Positions 53,257 to 63,242 of a stretch of 64,000 nt of DNA are shown here, one piece after another. The stretch is from a bacterium (GTDB lineage: Bacteria > 4484-113 > JAFGCY01). The DNA lies in contig JAGRNT010000002.1 in the NCBI GenBank assembly GCA_020440605.1, forward strand, positions 223,744-287,743, in the 5' to 3' direction. The position numbers were made by a program, and so were the translations under genes. Each line of letters starts with the position of its first letter. The first letter of the stretch is position 1. The notes below the pieces were generated by a model that saw nothing but the letters and a program-made list of their open reading frames with translations, searched no databases and was not told the origin of the DNA.

Positions 53257-56200
53257 AGAACAGCAGCAGTGTCATTTCCCGCAAGCAGCTCCAGGGCAGC
53301 GGCCGCACCTACTGGCGCAGCCTGAACGAGTTCGCGGGCTCGGCCGAGTACGAGGAGATGATGAAGCGGGAGTTTTCCGCTGTCGCCACCGAGGCCATCA
53401 ACGACACGACACGCCGTGACTTCCTGCGGGTGATGGGCGCCTCGCTGGCTCTCGCCGGCATCGGCATCTCCGGCTGCACCTGGCCGCGCGAGGAGATCGC
53501 GCCCTTCGCCAACCGCCCCGAAGGTTACTCCCCCGGTACTCCCGTACAGTTCGCCACCACCATGGAACACATGGGATACGGCACCGGGCTGCTGGCAACG
53601 AGCTACGACGGACGGCCGATCAAGGTTGACGGCAACCCGCGCCATCCGGCCAGCCTCGGTGGAGCGCAGATGCTGCACCAGGCCAGTGTGCTCAATGTCT
53701 ATGACATCGACCGCCAGAAGACCTACACGGACCGCAGTTCCGGAGCCGCCACCGAGCGTGACCGCAGCGCATTCGTGAACTGGGTTGCCAATAATCAGAT
53801 ATTCAGCGGCAGGTTTGCGGTGCTGGCTGAGTCCAGCAGTTCCCCTGCCCTGCAGTTCCTTCGTCGCAGCCTGGGTGACCGCGTGCTCTGGTTTGAGTAT
53901 GAGCCCGTCTCCCGTGACAACGAACGCGATGCCATGCAGCTGCTGTTCAACCAGGCCTGTCATCCCGTAATGGATCTGACCCAGGCCAGTGTGGTTGCCA
54001 GCTTTGATGATGACTTCCTGCTGAACCATCCCGCCAGCGTGATGTACAGCAAGCAGTTCGCCCAGGGCCGCAGCCTCGAACAGGGCGCTCCCACGCGTCT
54101 CTACTGCTTCGAGTCGGTCATGAGCGTGACCGGTGCCAACGCGGACCATCGCCGTCCGCTGCGCACGGCGGATGTCGGTGCGGCACTCGCGGCACTCGCG
54201 GCCGAGATCTTCGTCGGGAAGCGACACCCCCTGCCCCCCGGCACCGAGAGCCTCTCCGGCCTGTTCCAGCAGTTCAGCGGATTGAGCCTTGATGACTCAG
54301 TGATGGAGGCCATCAAGCTGCTCGCCACGGATCTTGTCAGCCTCAAGGGCAAGGCCGTGGTCACGGTCGGTCCCCGCCAGCCTGCTGCAGTGCATATCCT
54401 CGCCGCGATGATCAACCAGGCGATGCAGAACACTGGACACACCGTCCGCTACGTGGCGGATCCGGTACAGGATCGCTTCAGCCACAGCCTGGCATTCAGC
54501 GAACTGGCCGCAGCCGCGAGCCGTGAGGGGGTCCGCAACCTCGTGATCCTCGGCGGCGACCCCGTCGCCAGTTCCCCGCAGGACGCCGGTCTGGAAGGCA
54601 TTCTCAGCGGAATGGACAACGTCGTCCATCTCACTAGCCATGCCAATGCCACGAGCGCACTCGCCCATTGGGTTGTGCCCCGTGCCGAGTACCTTGAAAG
54701 CTGGGGCGACGCCTATGCCTGGGACGGTACCTACAGCGTGACCCAGCCCCTGATCGAACCTCTGTTCGATGGGATGAGTTCTCTGGAAGTGCTGGCACTG
54801 TGCTCCGGTGACGAACGCAATGCACACGACATCGTGATGCAGAACTTCAGTGAGCTCAGCGGCAGCAGCGATCCGGAACGCGACTGGCGCCGCGTGCTGC
54901 ATGAAGGCAGCAGTGCCATCCGGCTTGCCTCCCATTCCGATAGTGGCAACTTCGGACTGGGCATGGGACCGATGGCCGCTCTGGCCAGCCAGCCCCCGGC
55001 CCAGGGCCTGGAGCTGGTGTTCCTGCCTGACAACTGCATATTCGACGGACGCTATGCCAACAACGGCTGGCTGCAGGAGGCTCCGGACCCGGTGACCAAA
55101 CTCACCTGGGACAATGCCGCCGTCATCAGCTTCAAGGACGCCACTGAACTGGGCCTGAAGGACGGCGACGTCGTCAAGGTCAGCATCGGCAACGTCAGCA
55201 CTGAGCTCCCGGTCGTGATCCAGCCCGGACAGGCCGCAGGTTCGGTCAGCCTTTCCATGGGTTATGGACGCAGCAATATGGGTCGCATCGCCGACGGCGT
55301 CGGCAGCGACATTTTCATGCTGCGTGATTCCGAGCATCCGGACTTCATCCCCGGAGGCAGCCTGAGCCGTACCGGGCGCACGATGGAACTGGCTTCCGTG
55401 CAGGACCATCACGCGATTGACGAACTCGGCATGAAGGAGCGCGAGCGTCGCATCCCGACACTCGTGCGCGAGGCGGACTTCCGCCACTACAAGGCAAGCC
55501 CGGATTTCGCACAGCACATGGTGCACCAGCCGGCCGACACCCAGCTGTTCGTGACCCCGCAGTTCAACGGCCACAGATGGGGCATGTCGATCGACCTCAA
55601 TGCCTGCACAGGCTGCGGTGCCTGCCTCGTGGCCTGCGTCGCCGAGAACAACATTCCCGTTGTCGGCAAGCAGCGGGTGCTCGAGGGCCGCGAGCTGCAC
55701 TGGGTGCGCGTGGACCGCTACTTCAGCGGTGACGTCGCCAACCCGCAGTCCGTGCACATGCCCATCGCCTGCCAGCAGTGCGAGAACGCCCCCTGCGAGC
55801 AGGTCTGCCCCGTCGCCGCCACCGTGCACAGCGACGAGGGCCTCAACGACATGGTATACAACCGCTGCGTCGGCACCCGTTACTGCAGCAACAACTGCCC
55901 CTACAAGGTCCGCCGCTTCAATTACTTCAACTATCAGAAGACAATCAGCGACACCGAGCGCCTCGTGAAGAACCCCGAGGTCACGGTTCGCAGCCGCGGT
56001 GTGATGGAGAAGTGCACCTATTGCGTGCAGCGTATCCAGAATGCCAAGATCAGGGCCAAGGTCGAGAAGCGCGAGCTGCGCGACGGAGAAGTCCGCACAG
56101 CCTGCCAGCAGACCTGCCCCAGTGATGCCATCATGTTCGGTGATCTCAGCGGATCCGGCACGATGGTCTCGAAGCGTCATGCGGACCCCCGCAGCTACGA

Positions 56201-56390
56201 GATCCTCGGCGAGCTGAGCAACCGCACACGTACCCGCTACATGGCGCGTGTCCGCAACTTCGCGGAAGGCAGCCCGGAGCTTGCCGCCGACCAGGCACGC
56301 CTGGCCGCCGGTGCACACGGTGGCGGTCATGGCGATGGGCATGAGGCCCCGCACGGCGAAGACGCCAGCAATCACGAGGCAGAGCACTAG
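53244..56390 (+). CDS. actB: Alternative complex III subunit B, iron-sulfur protein with molybdopterin-oxidoreductase-like domain
   Basis: 1048 residues. A twin-arginine-like motif ([24 protein letters not shown]) lies near residue 57. The large middle part resembles a molybdopterin oxidoreductase, but ActB proteins lack the cofactor. The C-terminal ferredoxin part has [25 protein letters not shown], a [12 protein letters not shown] cluster and CTYCVQR ... CQQTCP, enough for the three [4Fe-4S] and one [3Fe-4S] clusters known in ACIII. It relays electrons from quinol oxidised at the membrane subunits to haems. The tail is His/Gly-rich ([17 protein letters not shown]). Confidence 0.93.
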   Translation: MSSMKNSSSVISRKQLQGSGRTYWRSLNEFAGSAEYEEMMKREFSAVATEAINDTTRRDFLRVMGASLALAGIGISGCTWPREEIAPFANRPEGYSPGTPVQFATTMEHMGYGTGLLATSYDGRPIKVDGNPRHPASLGGAQMLHQASVLNVYDIDRQKTYTDRSSGAATERDRSAFVNWVANNQIFSGRFAVLAESSSSPALQFLRRSLGDRVLWFEYEPVSRDNERDAMQLLFNQACHPVMDLTQASVVASFDDDFLLNHPASVMYSKQFAQGRSLEQGAPTRLYCFESVMSVTGANADHRRPLRTADVGAALAALAAEIFVGKRHPLPPGTESLSGLFQQFSGLSLDDSVMEAIKLLATDLVSLKGKAVVTVGPRQPAAVHILAAMINQAMQNTGHTVRYVADPVQDRFSHSLAFSELAAAASREGVRNLVILGGDPVASSPQDAGLEGILSGMDNVVHLTSHANATSALAHWVVPRAEYLESWGDAYAWDGTYSVTQPLIEPLFDGMSSLEVLALCSGDERNAHDIVMQNFSELSGSSDPERDWRRVLHEGSSAIRLASHSDSGNFGLGMGPMAALASQPPAQGLELVFLPDNCIFDGRYANNGWLQEAPDPVTKLTWDNAAVISFKDATELGLKDGDVVKVSIGNVSTELPVVIQPGQAAGSVSLSMGYGRSNMGRIADGVGSDIFMLRDSEHPDFIPGGSLSRTGRTMELASVQDHHAIDELGMKERERRIPTLVREADFRHYKASPDFAQHMVHQPADTQLFVTPQFNGHRWGMSIDLNACTGCGACLVACVAENNIPVVGKQRVLEGRELHWVRVDRYFSGDVANPQSVHMPIACQQCENAPCEQVCPVAATVHSDEGLNDMVYNRCVGTRYCSNNCPYKVRRFNYFNYQKTISDTERLVKNPEVTVRSRGVMEKCTYCVQRIQNAKIRAKVEKRELRDGEVRTACQQTCPSDAIMFGDLSGSGTMVSKRHADPRSYEILGELSNRTRTRYMARVRNFAEGSPELAADQARLAAGAHGGGHGDGHEAPHGEDASNHEAEH

Positions 56391-56398
56391 GAATCAGT

Positions 56399-57842
56399 AT
56401 GGCGAAGACTAATACCAAACCGCTCAGCCAGCTGAGCACTGAACTGGATAACACCAGGGATGCGATCAGCCAGCAGCCGCTCATCACCGGCGGCAAGGGC
56501 TTCGCGGACATCACTGAGATCGTTGCCAGGGTAGCCGAGTATCCAAGCGCTCCCAAGGCCTGGTACATCGCCTTCGGCGGTGCGATCATGCTGTTCGGCC
56601 TGCTGTTCGCGATGCTGGCCTACCTGATCTCCACAGGTGTCGGTGTCTGGGGTGTCAACACTCCCGTCGCCTGGGGTTTCGCGATCGTGAACTTCGTGTT
56701 CTGGATCGGTATCGGCCACGCCGGTACGCTGATCTCCGCGATCCTCTACCTCTTCCGCCAGAAGTGGAGGACAGGCATCAACCGCTTCGCGGAAGCGATG
56801 ACGATCTTCGCGGTGTTTGCCGCCGGCATCTTCCCGCTGGTCCACGTCGGTCGTGTCTGGGTGGTCTACTGGATCTTCCCGATCCCCAACCAGCAGCAGC
56901 TCTGGCCGCAGTTCCGCAGCCCGCTGCTCTGGGACGTGTTCGCGATCACGACTTACCTGCTGACCTCCCTGCTGTTCTGGTACATGGGCATGGTGCCTGA
57001 TCTGGCAACCTTCCGTGACCGGGCCAAGACCAAACTGCGCAAGATCATGTACGGCCTGTTCGCACTTGGCTGGCGCGGTTCCAACCGCCAGTGGATCCAC
57101 TACGAGAAGGCCTACCTGCTGCTGGCCGCCCTGGCAACCCCGCTGGTGCTTTCAGTGCACTCCGTGGTGTCCTTCGACTTCGCAACTTCCCAGCTGCCGG
57201 GCTGGCACACCACGATCTTCCCTTTTTTTCTACTTCGTGGCGGGCGCGATCTTCGGCGGCTTCGCGATGGTGGTCTTCCTGGCTGTTCCCGCGCGCCAGC
57301 TCTTCGGGCTGCGCAACCTGATCACGCTCCAGCACTTCGAGCACATGAACAAGATCATCCTCGGTACGGGCATGATCGTCGGCTACGCCTACGCGATGGA
57401 GTTCTTCATCGCCTGGTACGGCGGCAACGCTCTGGAGAGCTTCACCTTCCAGAACCGTGCCTTCGGTCCCTATGCCTGGGCCTACTGGATCATGGTCACC
57501 TGCAACGTCTTCATTCCGCAGGTGTTCTGGTTCAAGAAGGCCCGCACGAACCTCTGGATCATGTGGATCGTGTCAATCTTCGTGAATATCGGCATGTGGT
57601 TCGAGCGCTTCGTGATCGTCGTCAGCTCGCTCTCACGTGACTTCCTGCCGTCCAGCTGGGACTACTACGTCCCGACCTGGGTTGACCTGTGCACTCTGGC
57701 CGGCAGCTTCGGACTGTTCTTCTTCTTCTTCCTGCTGTTCTGCCGCTACCTGCCGATCGTGGCAATGGCCGAGGTCAAGGCGGTACTGCCTGAGGCCCAT
57801 CCCGGCCATGGCGGGCATGCAGCTGCGGAGGCAAAGGCATGA
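56399..57842 (+). CDS. actC: Alternative complex III subunit C, NrfD-like quinol-binding subunit; interrupted by a frameshift
   Basis: The gene reads as ActC in two frames. From 56399 to about 57220 the frame gives [21 protein letters not shown] ... [10 protein letters not shown]; then it leaves homology. From about 57225 the +1 frame continues [27 protein letters not shown] ... [24 protein letters not shown] to the stop at 57840-57842. The break is at a run of seven T (57223-57229); six T would restore one frame of 480 residues, the usual ActC length, with about ten transmembrane segments. ActC is an NrfD/PsrC-type integral membrane quinol oxidase. Sequencing error, true mutation or slippage are all possible. 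Its end overlaps actD by ATGA. Confidence 0.85.
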
Positions 57843-58441
57843 GCCAGACAGAGGCAAAGACAATGACCATCGAGGAACCCACTGAGGGCCGCAGGCTGCT
57901 CGGCTACCTTCTCGAGTTTGACGATGTGGACCAGCTCACCCACGGTGCGGAGAAGCTGCGCGATGCCGGTTACTCCAACTGGGACTGCCACACGCCCTAC
58001 CCCGTGCACGGCCTGGACAAGGCAATGGGAGCCAGGCCCTCACATGTGCAGTGGATCGTGCTGGCCTGTGGCTTCACCGGACTGTGCACCGGTCTGTTCA
58101 TCCAGTGGTGGATGAACGCCGTGCAGTTCCCCGGAGTGGTCGTCACCGGATACCAGTACTTCATCTCCGGCAAGCCCTTCTGGAGCGTCCCCGCCAACAT
58201 CCCCGTGATGTTCGAGATGACGATCCTGTTCTCGGCCTTCGCATCGTTCTTCGGCATGCTCGGTGTCAACCGCCTGCCGCAGTTCAACCACTTCACCATG
58301 TACAGCGACCGCTTCGGCCGCGTGACTGACGACCGGTTCTTCATCAGCGTCAGCGCCGAGGATCCGAAGTTCGATGTCCGCAAGACGCGTGACATGCTCG
58401 CCGGCCTCAAGGGTACGTATCTTGAGGTGCTGGAGGACTGA
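57839..58441 (+). CDS. actD: Alternative complex III subunit D (DUF3341)
   Basis: 200 residues with two central transmembrane segments ([39 protein letters not shown]) and the DUF3341 landmarks [39 protein letters not shown] and [16 protein letters not shown] membrane scaffold subunit with no cofactor. Its start overlaps the actC stop. The stop is one base before actE. Confidence 0.92.
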   Translation: MSQTEAKTMTIEEPTEGRRLLGYLLEFDDVDQLTHGAEKLRDAGYSNWDCHTPYPVHGLDKAMGARPSHVQWIVLACGFTGLCTGLFIQWWMNAVQFPGVVVTGYQYFISGKPFWSVPANIPVMFEMTILFSAFASFFGMLGVNRLPQFNHFTMYSDRFGRVTDDRFFISVSAEDPKFDVRKTRDMLAGLKGTYLEVLED

Positions 58442-58442
58442 A

Positions 58443-59339
58443 ATGGCAGACAAGAAGCAGCAGACTCCTCCGGTTGAGCCCTTCATCAACTGGTCCCGGA
58501 TCCCGAAGAACTGGATCTGGGTCAGTGTGATCCTGGCCAACCTCTCGCTCGTGCCCCTCGGCGTGGTCTATGCGCATCGCAACCTGCACTGGCGTCAGCC
58601 CCGCACATCCATCATCCCGGACATGGACAACCAGTACCGCTGGAATCCGCAGCAGTACGATCCGGAGTTCAAGGATGGCCGCGTGATGCGCAACTGGGTG
58701 GAAGGCACCGTCCCGGTGGGCATGCTCCACGAGGATGACCACCTCTACCGCGGCATTGAAGGTGAGCGCTTTGCCACCACCTTCCCGGATGAGATCCAGA
58801 TTGACAACAATCTGATCGAGCGTGGTGAGAACCGTTACCAGATCTACTGCGCGGTCTGCCATGGTGAGGCCGGCTACGGCGACGGCATGATCGAGAAGCG
58901 CGCCTCCCAGCTTGCCATCAGCGGCAACCACCGCGGGCTATCCTGGGTCACTCCGCTGAGCTATCACAGCGATGAGCTGCGTGCCCGCCCCGTGGGTCAC
59001 ATCTTCAATACGATTTCCAACGGTATCCGGACAATGCCCGGATACAAGTCACAGATTACCGTCGAGGATCGCTGGGCCATCGTGGCCTACATCCGCACCC
59101 TGCAGCTCAGCCAGTGGACTCCTGTCACGCAGGTTGACCAGGCTGACCGCGAGCGCCTGCTCAAGCAGATCGAAGCCAACCGCAGCCAGGCTCCGGCCAT
59201 GGACTCTGAGGCTGGCAGCGAGCAGGCAGGCAGCGATGCTGAGATGACGGAAGGCACCCAGCCGGAGGGCGATGCTCCCGCCGCTGAGGGTGCCATGGAT
59301 ACTGCAAATCAGGCAGAAGCAGACGGAGGCAACGGTTAG
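58443..59339 (+). CDS. actE: Alternative complex III subunit E, mono-haem cytochrome c
   Basis: 298 residues from ATG 58443 (the frame is open further up inside actD). One N-terminal transmembrane anchor (WIWVSVILANLSLVPLGVVYA), then a cytochrome c domain with CAVCHGEAGYGDGMI and a methionine near TMPGYKSQ. The final ~55 residues are low-complexity and acidic, rich in Glu, Ala and Gly. It probably hands electrons to the caa3-type oxidase encoded downstream. Confidence 0.9.
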   Translation: MADKKQQTPPVEPFINWSRIPKNWIWVSVILANLSLVPLGVVYAHRNLHWRQPRTSIIPDMDNQYRWNPQQYDPEFKDGRVMRNWVEGTVPVGMLHEDDHLYRGIEGERFATTFPDEIQIDNNLIERGENRYQIYCAVCHGEAGYGDGMIEKRASQLAISGNHRGLSWVTPLSYHSDELRARPVGHIFNTISNGIRTMPGYKSQITVEDRWAIVAYIRTLQLSQWTPVTQVDQADRERLLKQIEANRSQAPAMDSEAGSEQAGSDAEMTEGTQPEGDAPAAEGAMDTANQAEADGGNG

Positions 59340-59343
59340 CGCC

Positions 59344-60621
59344 ATGGCTCATTCACATGGAATAACTCCCGAGCAGCTCAGGAAGGACAACCCCTACCTT
59401 GGGGAGCTGGCCAGGTTCGGCCCGATCGCCCTTGGAATCGGTATCCTGCTGATTGCAGCCGGCTTCGTCATGAACGGGGGAGAGGCGCAGCAGCGCTTCT
59501 ACTTCTCCTACATCCACAACTACGTGTTCTTCATGAGCATCAGCATCGGCGCTCTGCTCTTCACGCTGGTCAACCATGTTGCCCGCGCGTCCTGGAGTGT
59601 GGTGATCCGCCGCATTCCGGAATTCCTGGCAGGCTCGCTGTGGATGATGTTCTTCGCGGGGATTCCGATCCTGCTGCTCGTCAATTCCGGCAATGTCGAG
59701 GTTTACCAGTGGGTGAACATCGGGCAGTGGATTGACGCCGCCGAGCAGCAGATCGTCCACAACAAGGAAGCCTATCTGAACACGATGTTCTTCAACATCC
59801 GCTTCGTGATGTACTTCGTCGTGTTCTTCCTGTTCGGCCGCGCCCTGCTGCTGAGCAATTCGCTGAAGCAGGACAACATGGCCGACGGTGACGAGAAGGA
59901 CCGCGGCACGCTCAGGGTCTGGCAGCTCAGCGCTCCGGGCCTGCTGATCAACTTCCTCGTGATGACCTTCTTCGCGATTGACCTGATCATGTCCCTGGAT
60001 CCGATCTGGTTCAGCACGATGTTCGGTGTCTACTACTTCGCGGGGGCGATGATCGGCTTCTTCAGCACGATGATCCTGATCTTCAAGTGGCTGCAGAGCA
60101 AGGGGCGTCTCAAGGAAGCCGTGACCGTGGAGCATTACCACGATTTCGGCAAGTTCCTGTTCGCCTTCGTGTTCTTCTGGGGCTACATCGCCTTCAGCCA
60201 GTACATGCTGATCTGGTACGCGAGCATTCCCGAGGAGACCCGCTGGTTCCATATCCGGCAGAATGCCGACTGGACCCCGCTGGCCTGGTTCATGCTGTTC
60301 GGGCATTTCGCCCTGCCCTTCGCATTCCTGATCAGCCGCTACATCAAGCGCCACAACATCCTGCTGGCCGTCGGTGCCGTCTGGATGCTCGTCCTGCACT
60401 GGCTGGACCACTTCTATCAGGTGATTCCGGAATACCAGCGCATCACGGGCAGTGCCGTGGGCGGAGGCCTGCCCTTTGCCTTCTCGGACATCCTCTGCCT
60501 GCTGGCAATCGGCTTCTTCTGGTTCGGTTGCTTCCTGATCACGGCCGGCAAGAATCCCATCGCGCCGCTGGGCGATCCGCAGATCGCCAAGTCGCTGAAG
60601 TTTGACAACGTGAAGGTCTAG
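59344..60621 (+). CDS. actF: Alternative complex III subunit F, polytopic quinone-site subunit
   Basis: 425 residues from ATG 59344. About ten hydrophobic segments (PIALGIGILLIAAGFVM, GLLINFLVMTFFAIDLIMSLDP, FLFAFVFFWGYIAFSQYMLIWYASIPEE). The SQYMLIWYAxIPEE stretch and LMSLDPxWFSTMFG are hallmarks of ActF. It belongs with ActC in forming the membrane part of ACIII. Its frame shows no break, unlike actC. Confidence 0.92.
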   Translation: MAHSHGITPEQLRKDNPYLGELARFGPIALGIGILLIAAGFVMNGGEAQQRFYFSYIHNYVFFMSISIGALLFTLVNHVARASWSVVIRRIPEFLAGSLWMMFFAGIPILLLVNSGNVEVYQWVNIGQWIDAAEQQIVHNKEAYLNTMFFNIRFVMYFVVFFLFGRALLLSNSLKQDNMADGDEKDRGTLRVWQLSAPGLLINFLVMTFFAIDLIMSLDPIWFSTMFGVYYFAGAMIGFFSTMILIFKWLQSKGRLKEAVTVEHYHDFGKFLFAFVFFWGYIAFSQYMLIWYASIPEETRWFHIRQNADWTPLAWFMLFGHFALPFAFLISRYIKRHNILLAVGAVWMLVLHWLDHFYQVIPEYQRITGSAVGGGLPFAFSDILCLLAIGFFWFGCFLITAGKNPIAPLGDPQIAKSLKFDNVKV

Positions 60622-60631
60622 GTCGAAAGCC

Positions 60632-61159
60632 ATGAGTGATTACAAGGTAAAGCACGAAGACCACGCAGCGGATGAGGAGCGCCACGATATCGGCGAGGAC
60701 CTCGGCATGCCCACCATCTGGGGCGTGACGATTTCCTTCTTCTTCTTCTGCATCGCGATTTCCGCCTGGCTGGTCGGCGTTTTCGGCAAGACGGCCCGGC
60801 ATGAGAACGATATCAAGGTCTACCACTCAGAAGCTGAGGTACTGAACGCCACGCGTGAGGCGCAGCGCGCAGTGCTGCATGACTCCACCGTTGTGGATGC
60901 CGACCGCGGCATGGTCTCCGTCACCATCGACGAAGCAAAGCGTGAAATCGTGGGACGCCTGATCAACCTGCAGCGCAATCCCCCCGAGGCCACGCTTGGC
61001 CTGGACGGCAATCCTGCCGGGGCTCAGCCTGCCGCAGAGAATCCGTGTGCCGGTGACGGGGAACTGTTGAACCCCTGTGCCCCCGCAGAGGGAGAGCCTG
61101 AGGGTGAGGCCCTGGCCGAACCCGGCACCGCCAGAGGTGCAACGGAGGGTTCTCACTAG
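60632..61159 (+). CDS. Small single-TM protein in the ACIII-oxidase operon
   Basis: 175 residues: one hydrophobic segment (PTIWGVTISFFFFCIAISAWLVGVF), then a periplasmic region with AEVLNATREAQRAVLHDSTVVDADRGMVSVTIDEAKREIV, and a low-complexity Pro/Glu/Ala tail with two cysteines. Its position between actF and sco would fit an ActG-like accessory subunit or an assembly factor, but no diagnostic motif is present. Confidence 0.65.
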   Translation: MSDYKVKHEDHAADEERHDIGEDLGMPTIWGVTISFFFFCIAISAWLVGVFGKTARHENDIKVYHSEAEVLNATREAQRAVLHDSTVVDADRGMVSVTIDEAKREIVGRLINLQRNPPEATLGLDGNPAGAQPAAENPCAGDGELLNPCAPAEGEPEGEALAEPGTARGATEGSH

Positions 61160-61171
61160 GTAGTAATACCT

Positions 61172-62032
61172 ATGGAAACTGACATGATGAGGAACTGGGT
61201 GAAAGTCGGACTGCTTGGCCTGGCGGCACTGCCGCTGCTGGCCACGGCTGCGCTCGCCCAGCTCAACAACCAGGTCCCTGAGGAAATCAGCCGGGTGGAG
61301 ATCGTCGAGCATCTCGATGAGCATATCCCGACTGACCTGGCCTTCACGGATGAGAACGGCAACAATGTCCTGCTCTCGGACTACTTCGATGACGACAGGC
61401 CTGTGCTGCTGAATCTGGTTTACCTGAACTGCCCGATGCTCTGCACTTTGGTTGTCAATGGCACATTTGATGCCCTGAGTGCGGCGGACATGGGAGAGAA
61501 CCAGTTCAACATGATCACCGTCAGCTTCGTGGACGGTGAAACTCCCGCGATGGCCCGGGCCAAGATGGACAACTACATCGGCCGCTACGGACTTCCCAAC
61601 GGAGCTGCGGAATGGCACATTCTGACCGGCACGGATGAATCAATCCTGCCACTCTGCCAGGCCATCGGCTTCGGTTTCGAGTATGTCGAGGAGCGCAATG
61701 AGTACAGCCACCAGGCTGCGGCATTCGTGCTCACCCCCGATGCGCGTGTCGCGCGCTATCTCTACGGTGTGACCTTTGATCCGGCCACGGTGAAGTATTC
61801 ACTCATCGAAGCCTCAGAGGGCCGCATCGGTACCACCGTTGACAAGGTTTTCCTGTACTGCTTCCACTACGACGCCGCGGCCGGTACCTACTCGGCCCAG
61901 GCCTGGAACATCGCCAGGGTGCTCCTGACCCTGTTCGCACTGGCCCTGTTTGCCTTCCTCGGAGCATTCTGGACGGCGGACCGGGTCCGGCGCAAGCTTA
62001 GGAATAATGGTCCTGTTGAGGGGACCTCGTAA
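61172..62032 (+). CDS. sco: SCO1/SenC-type copper chaperone
   Basis: 286 residues. Signal peptide (LLGLAALPLLATAALAQ), a thioredoxin-like domain with copper-binding CPMLC and the third ligand His in EYSHQAAAFVLTPDA, and a C-terminal transmembrane segment (IARVLLTLFALALFAFLGAFW). SCO proteins deliver copper to the CuA site of cytochrome oxidase, which fits its position directly before coxB. Confidence 0.9.
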   Translation: METDMMRNWVKVGLLGLAALPLLATAALAQLNNQVPEEISRVEIVEHLDEHIPTDLAFTDENGNNVLLSDYFDDDRPVLLNLVYLNCPMLCTLVVNGTFDALSAADMGENQFNMITVSFVDGETPAMARAKMDNYIGRYGLPNGAAEWHILTGTDESILPLCQAIGFGFEYVEERNEYSHQAAAFVLTPDARVARYLYGVTFDPATVKYSLIEASEGRIGTTVDKVFLYCFHYDAAAGTYSAQAWNIARVLLTLFALALFAFLGAFWTADRVRRKLRNNGPVEGTS

Positions 62033-62047
62033 GACGAGGAAAATTCA

Positions 62048-63235
62048 ATGAACTTTGCAAGTGCAACAGCTGGCAGCCTGCACCTGGCCCTTCTGGAGGG
62101 CCGGGGCCAGACCTTCTGGCTGCCGGAACAGGCATCCTCTGCAGCGGGTGGTGTGGATCTCTCCTTCTACATCATCTACTGGATCATGGTGTTCTTCTTC
62201 GTGCTGCTGATGGGTCTGACCTTCATGTTCGTGGTCAAGTACCACAAGGGGGTCCACCCCAAGGCCGAGCACACCCCGCACCATAACCTCCCGATGGAGC
62301 TGTCCTGGATCCTGATTCCCCTCGCGCTCGTGATCGTCATCTTCTGGTACGGATTCAAGGGCTACATGCACCTGACCTCCCCGCCCGCCAACGCCTACCA
62401 GATCCGTGTCGTCGGCAAGCAGTGGACCTGGCAGTTCATCTACCCCAACGGCGGCATCAGCGGCGGTAAGCTCATGGATGAGCAGGGCAATGACATTCCT
62501 GAATCATTCCTGCACGTCCCAGTGGACACCGACGTCGTGCTGATCATGGAATCCGAGGACGTACTGCACAGCTTCTACATTCCGCAGTTCCGCGTAAAGC
62601 AGGACGTCGTACCCGGCCGTTACACGAAAGTCTGGTTCAAGGCCACCAAGGAAGGCACGTTCAACATCTTCTGCACGGAATACTGCGGCAAGGACCACTC
62701 CAGCATGCTCAGCAAGGTCGTGGTGGAATCCCGTGCCAATTTCGACATCTACCTCGACAAGCTCAAGGACCGCTCCCCCTACTCCCCCGCGGAGAACGGT
62801 GAGTACTACTACGGCGTATTCGGCTGCGTGCAGTGCCACGACAGCAAGGACAAGGTGACCATCACCGGTCCCACATTCGTGGATGCCTTCGGCGGCCAGG
62901 TCAGCCTTGAAAGCGGCGAAACCGTGCCGATGGATGAGAACTACGTGCGTGAGTCGATCCTCGAGCCCAATGCCAAGATCCATGCCGGATTCCAGGGTGT
63001 GATGCCTACCTTCAAGGGCAAGATCAAGGATGAACAGATCAATGACATCATCGCCTTCCTGAAGACCATCAGCAACAACGTTCCCGAGGATGTCAAGGAG
63101 GCGCTCCGCAAGGTACCCGAGCCGTCAGGCGAAGGTGCCGGAGGCGAAAGCATGAGCGTTGAAGACGGCGCAGCCGCAGAGGGCGCCGCCGCGGAGGACG
63201 CGGCAGCAGATGTCGCGGAAGGTATCCAGGAGTAG
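62048..63235 (+). CDS. coxB: Cytochrome c oxidase subunit II with fused cytochrome c domain (caa3 type)
   Basis: 395 residues. Two N-terminal transmembrane segments ([41 protein letters not shown]). The CuA domain has [19 protein letters not shown] and [12 protein letters not shown], giving the Cys, His and Met ligands. The fused C-terminal haem domain carries CVQCHDS and a GVMPTFKG methionine. The end is an Ala/Glu-rich tail. GAGG lies 8 nt before the ATG. It accepts electrons from ActE-type cytochromes. Confidence 0.94.
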   Translation: MNFASATAGSLHLALLEGRGQTFWLPEQASSAAGGVDLSFYIIYWIMVFFFVLLMGLTFMFVVKYHKGVHPKAEHTPHHNLPMELSWILIPLALVIVIFWYGFKGYMHLTSPPANAYQIRVVGKQWTWQFIYPNGGISGGKLMDEQGNDIPESFLHVPVDTDVVLIMESEDVLHSFYIPQFRVKQDVVPGRYTKVWFKATKEGTFNIFCTEYCGKDHSSMLSKVVVESRANFDIYLDKLKDRSPYSPAENGEYYYGVFGCVQCHDSKDKVTITGPTFVDAFGGQVSLESGETVPMDENYVRESILEPNAKIHAGFQGVMPTFKGKIKDEQINDIIAFLKTISNNVPEDVKEALRKVPEPSGEGAGGESMSVEDGAAAEGAAAEDAAADVAEGIQE

Positions 63236-63242
63236 GACAGAC

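Noticed and set aside
54297..56387. 696-codon minus-strand frame opposite actB
   Set aside because: actB is certain from its iron-sulfur motifs; this frame shows only shadow composition.
57223..57229. Programmed ribosomal frameshift in actC
   Set aside because: The needed shift is +1 with no rare codon or stimulatory element visible; an indel or read error at T7 is simpler. Kept as a finding only for checking.
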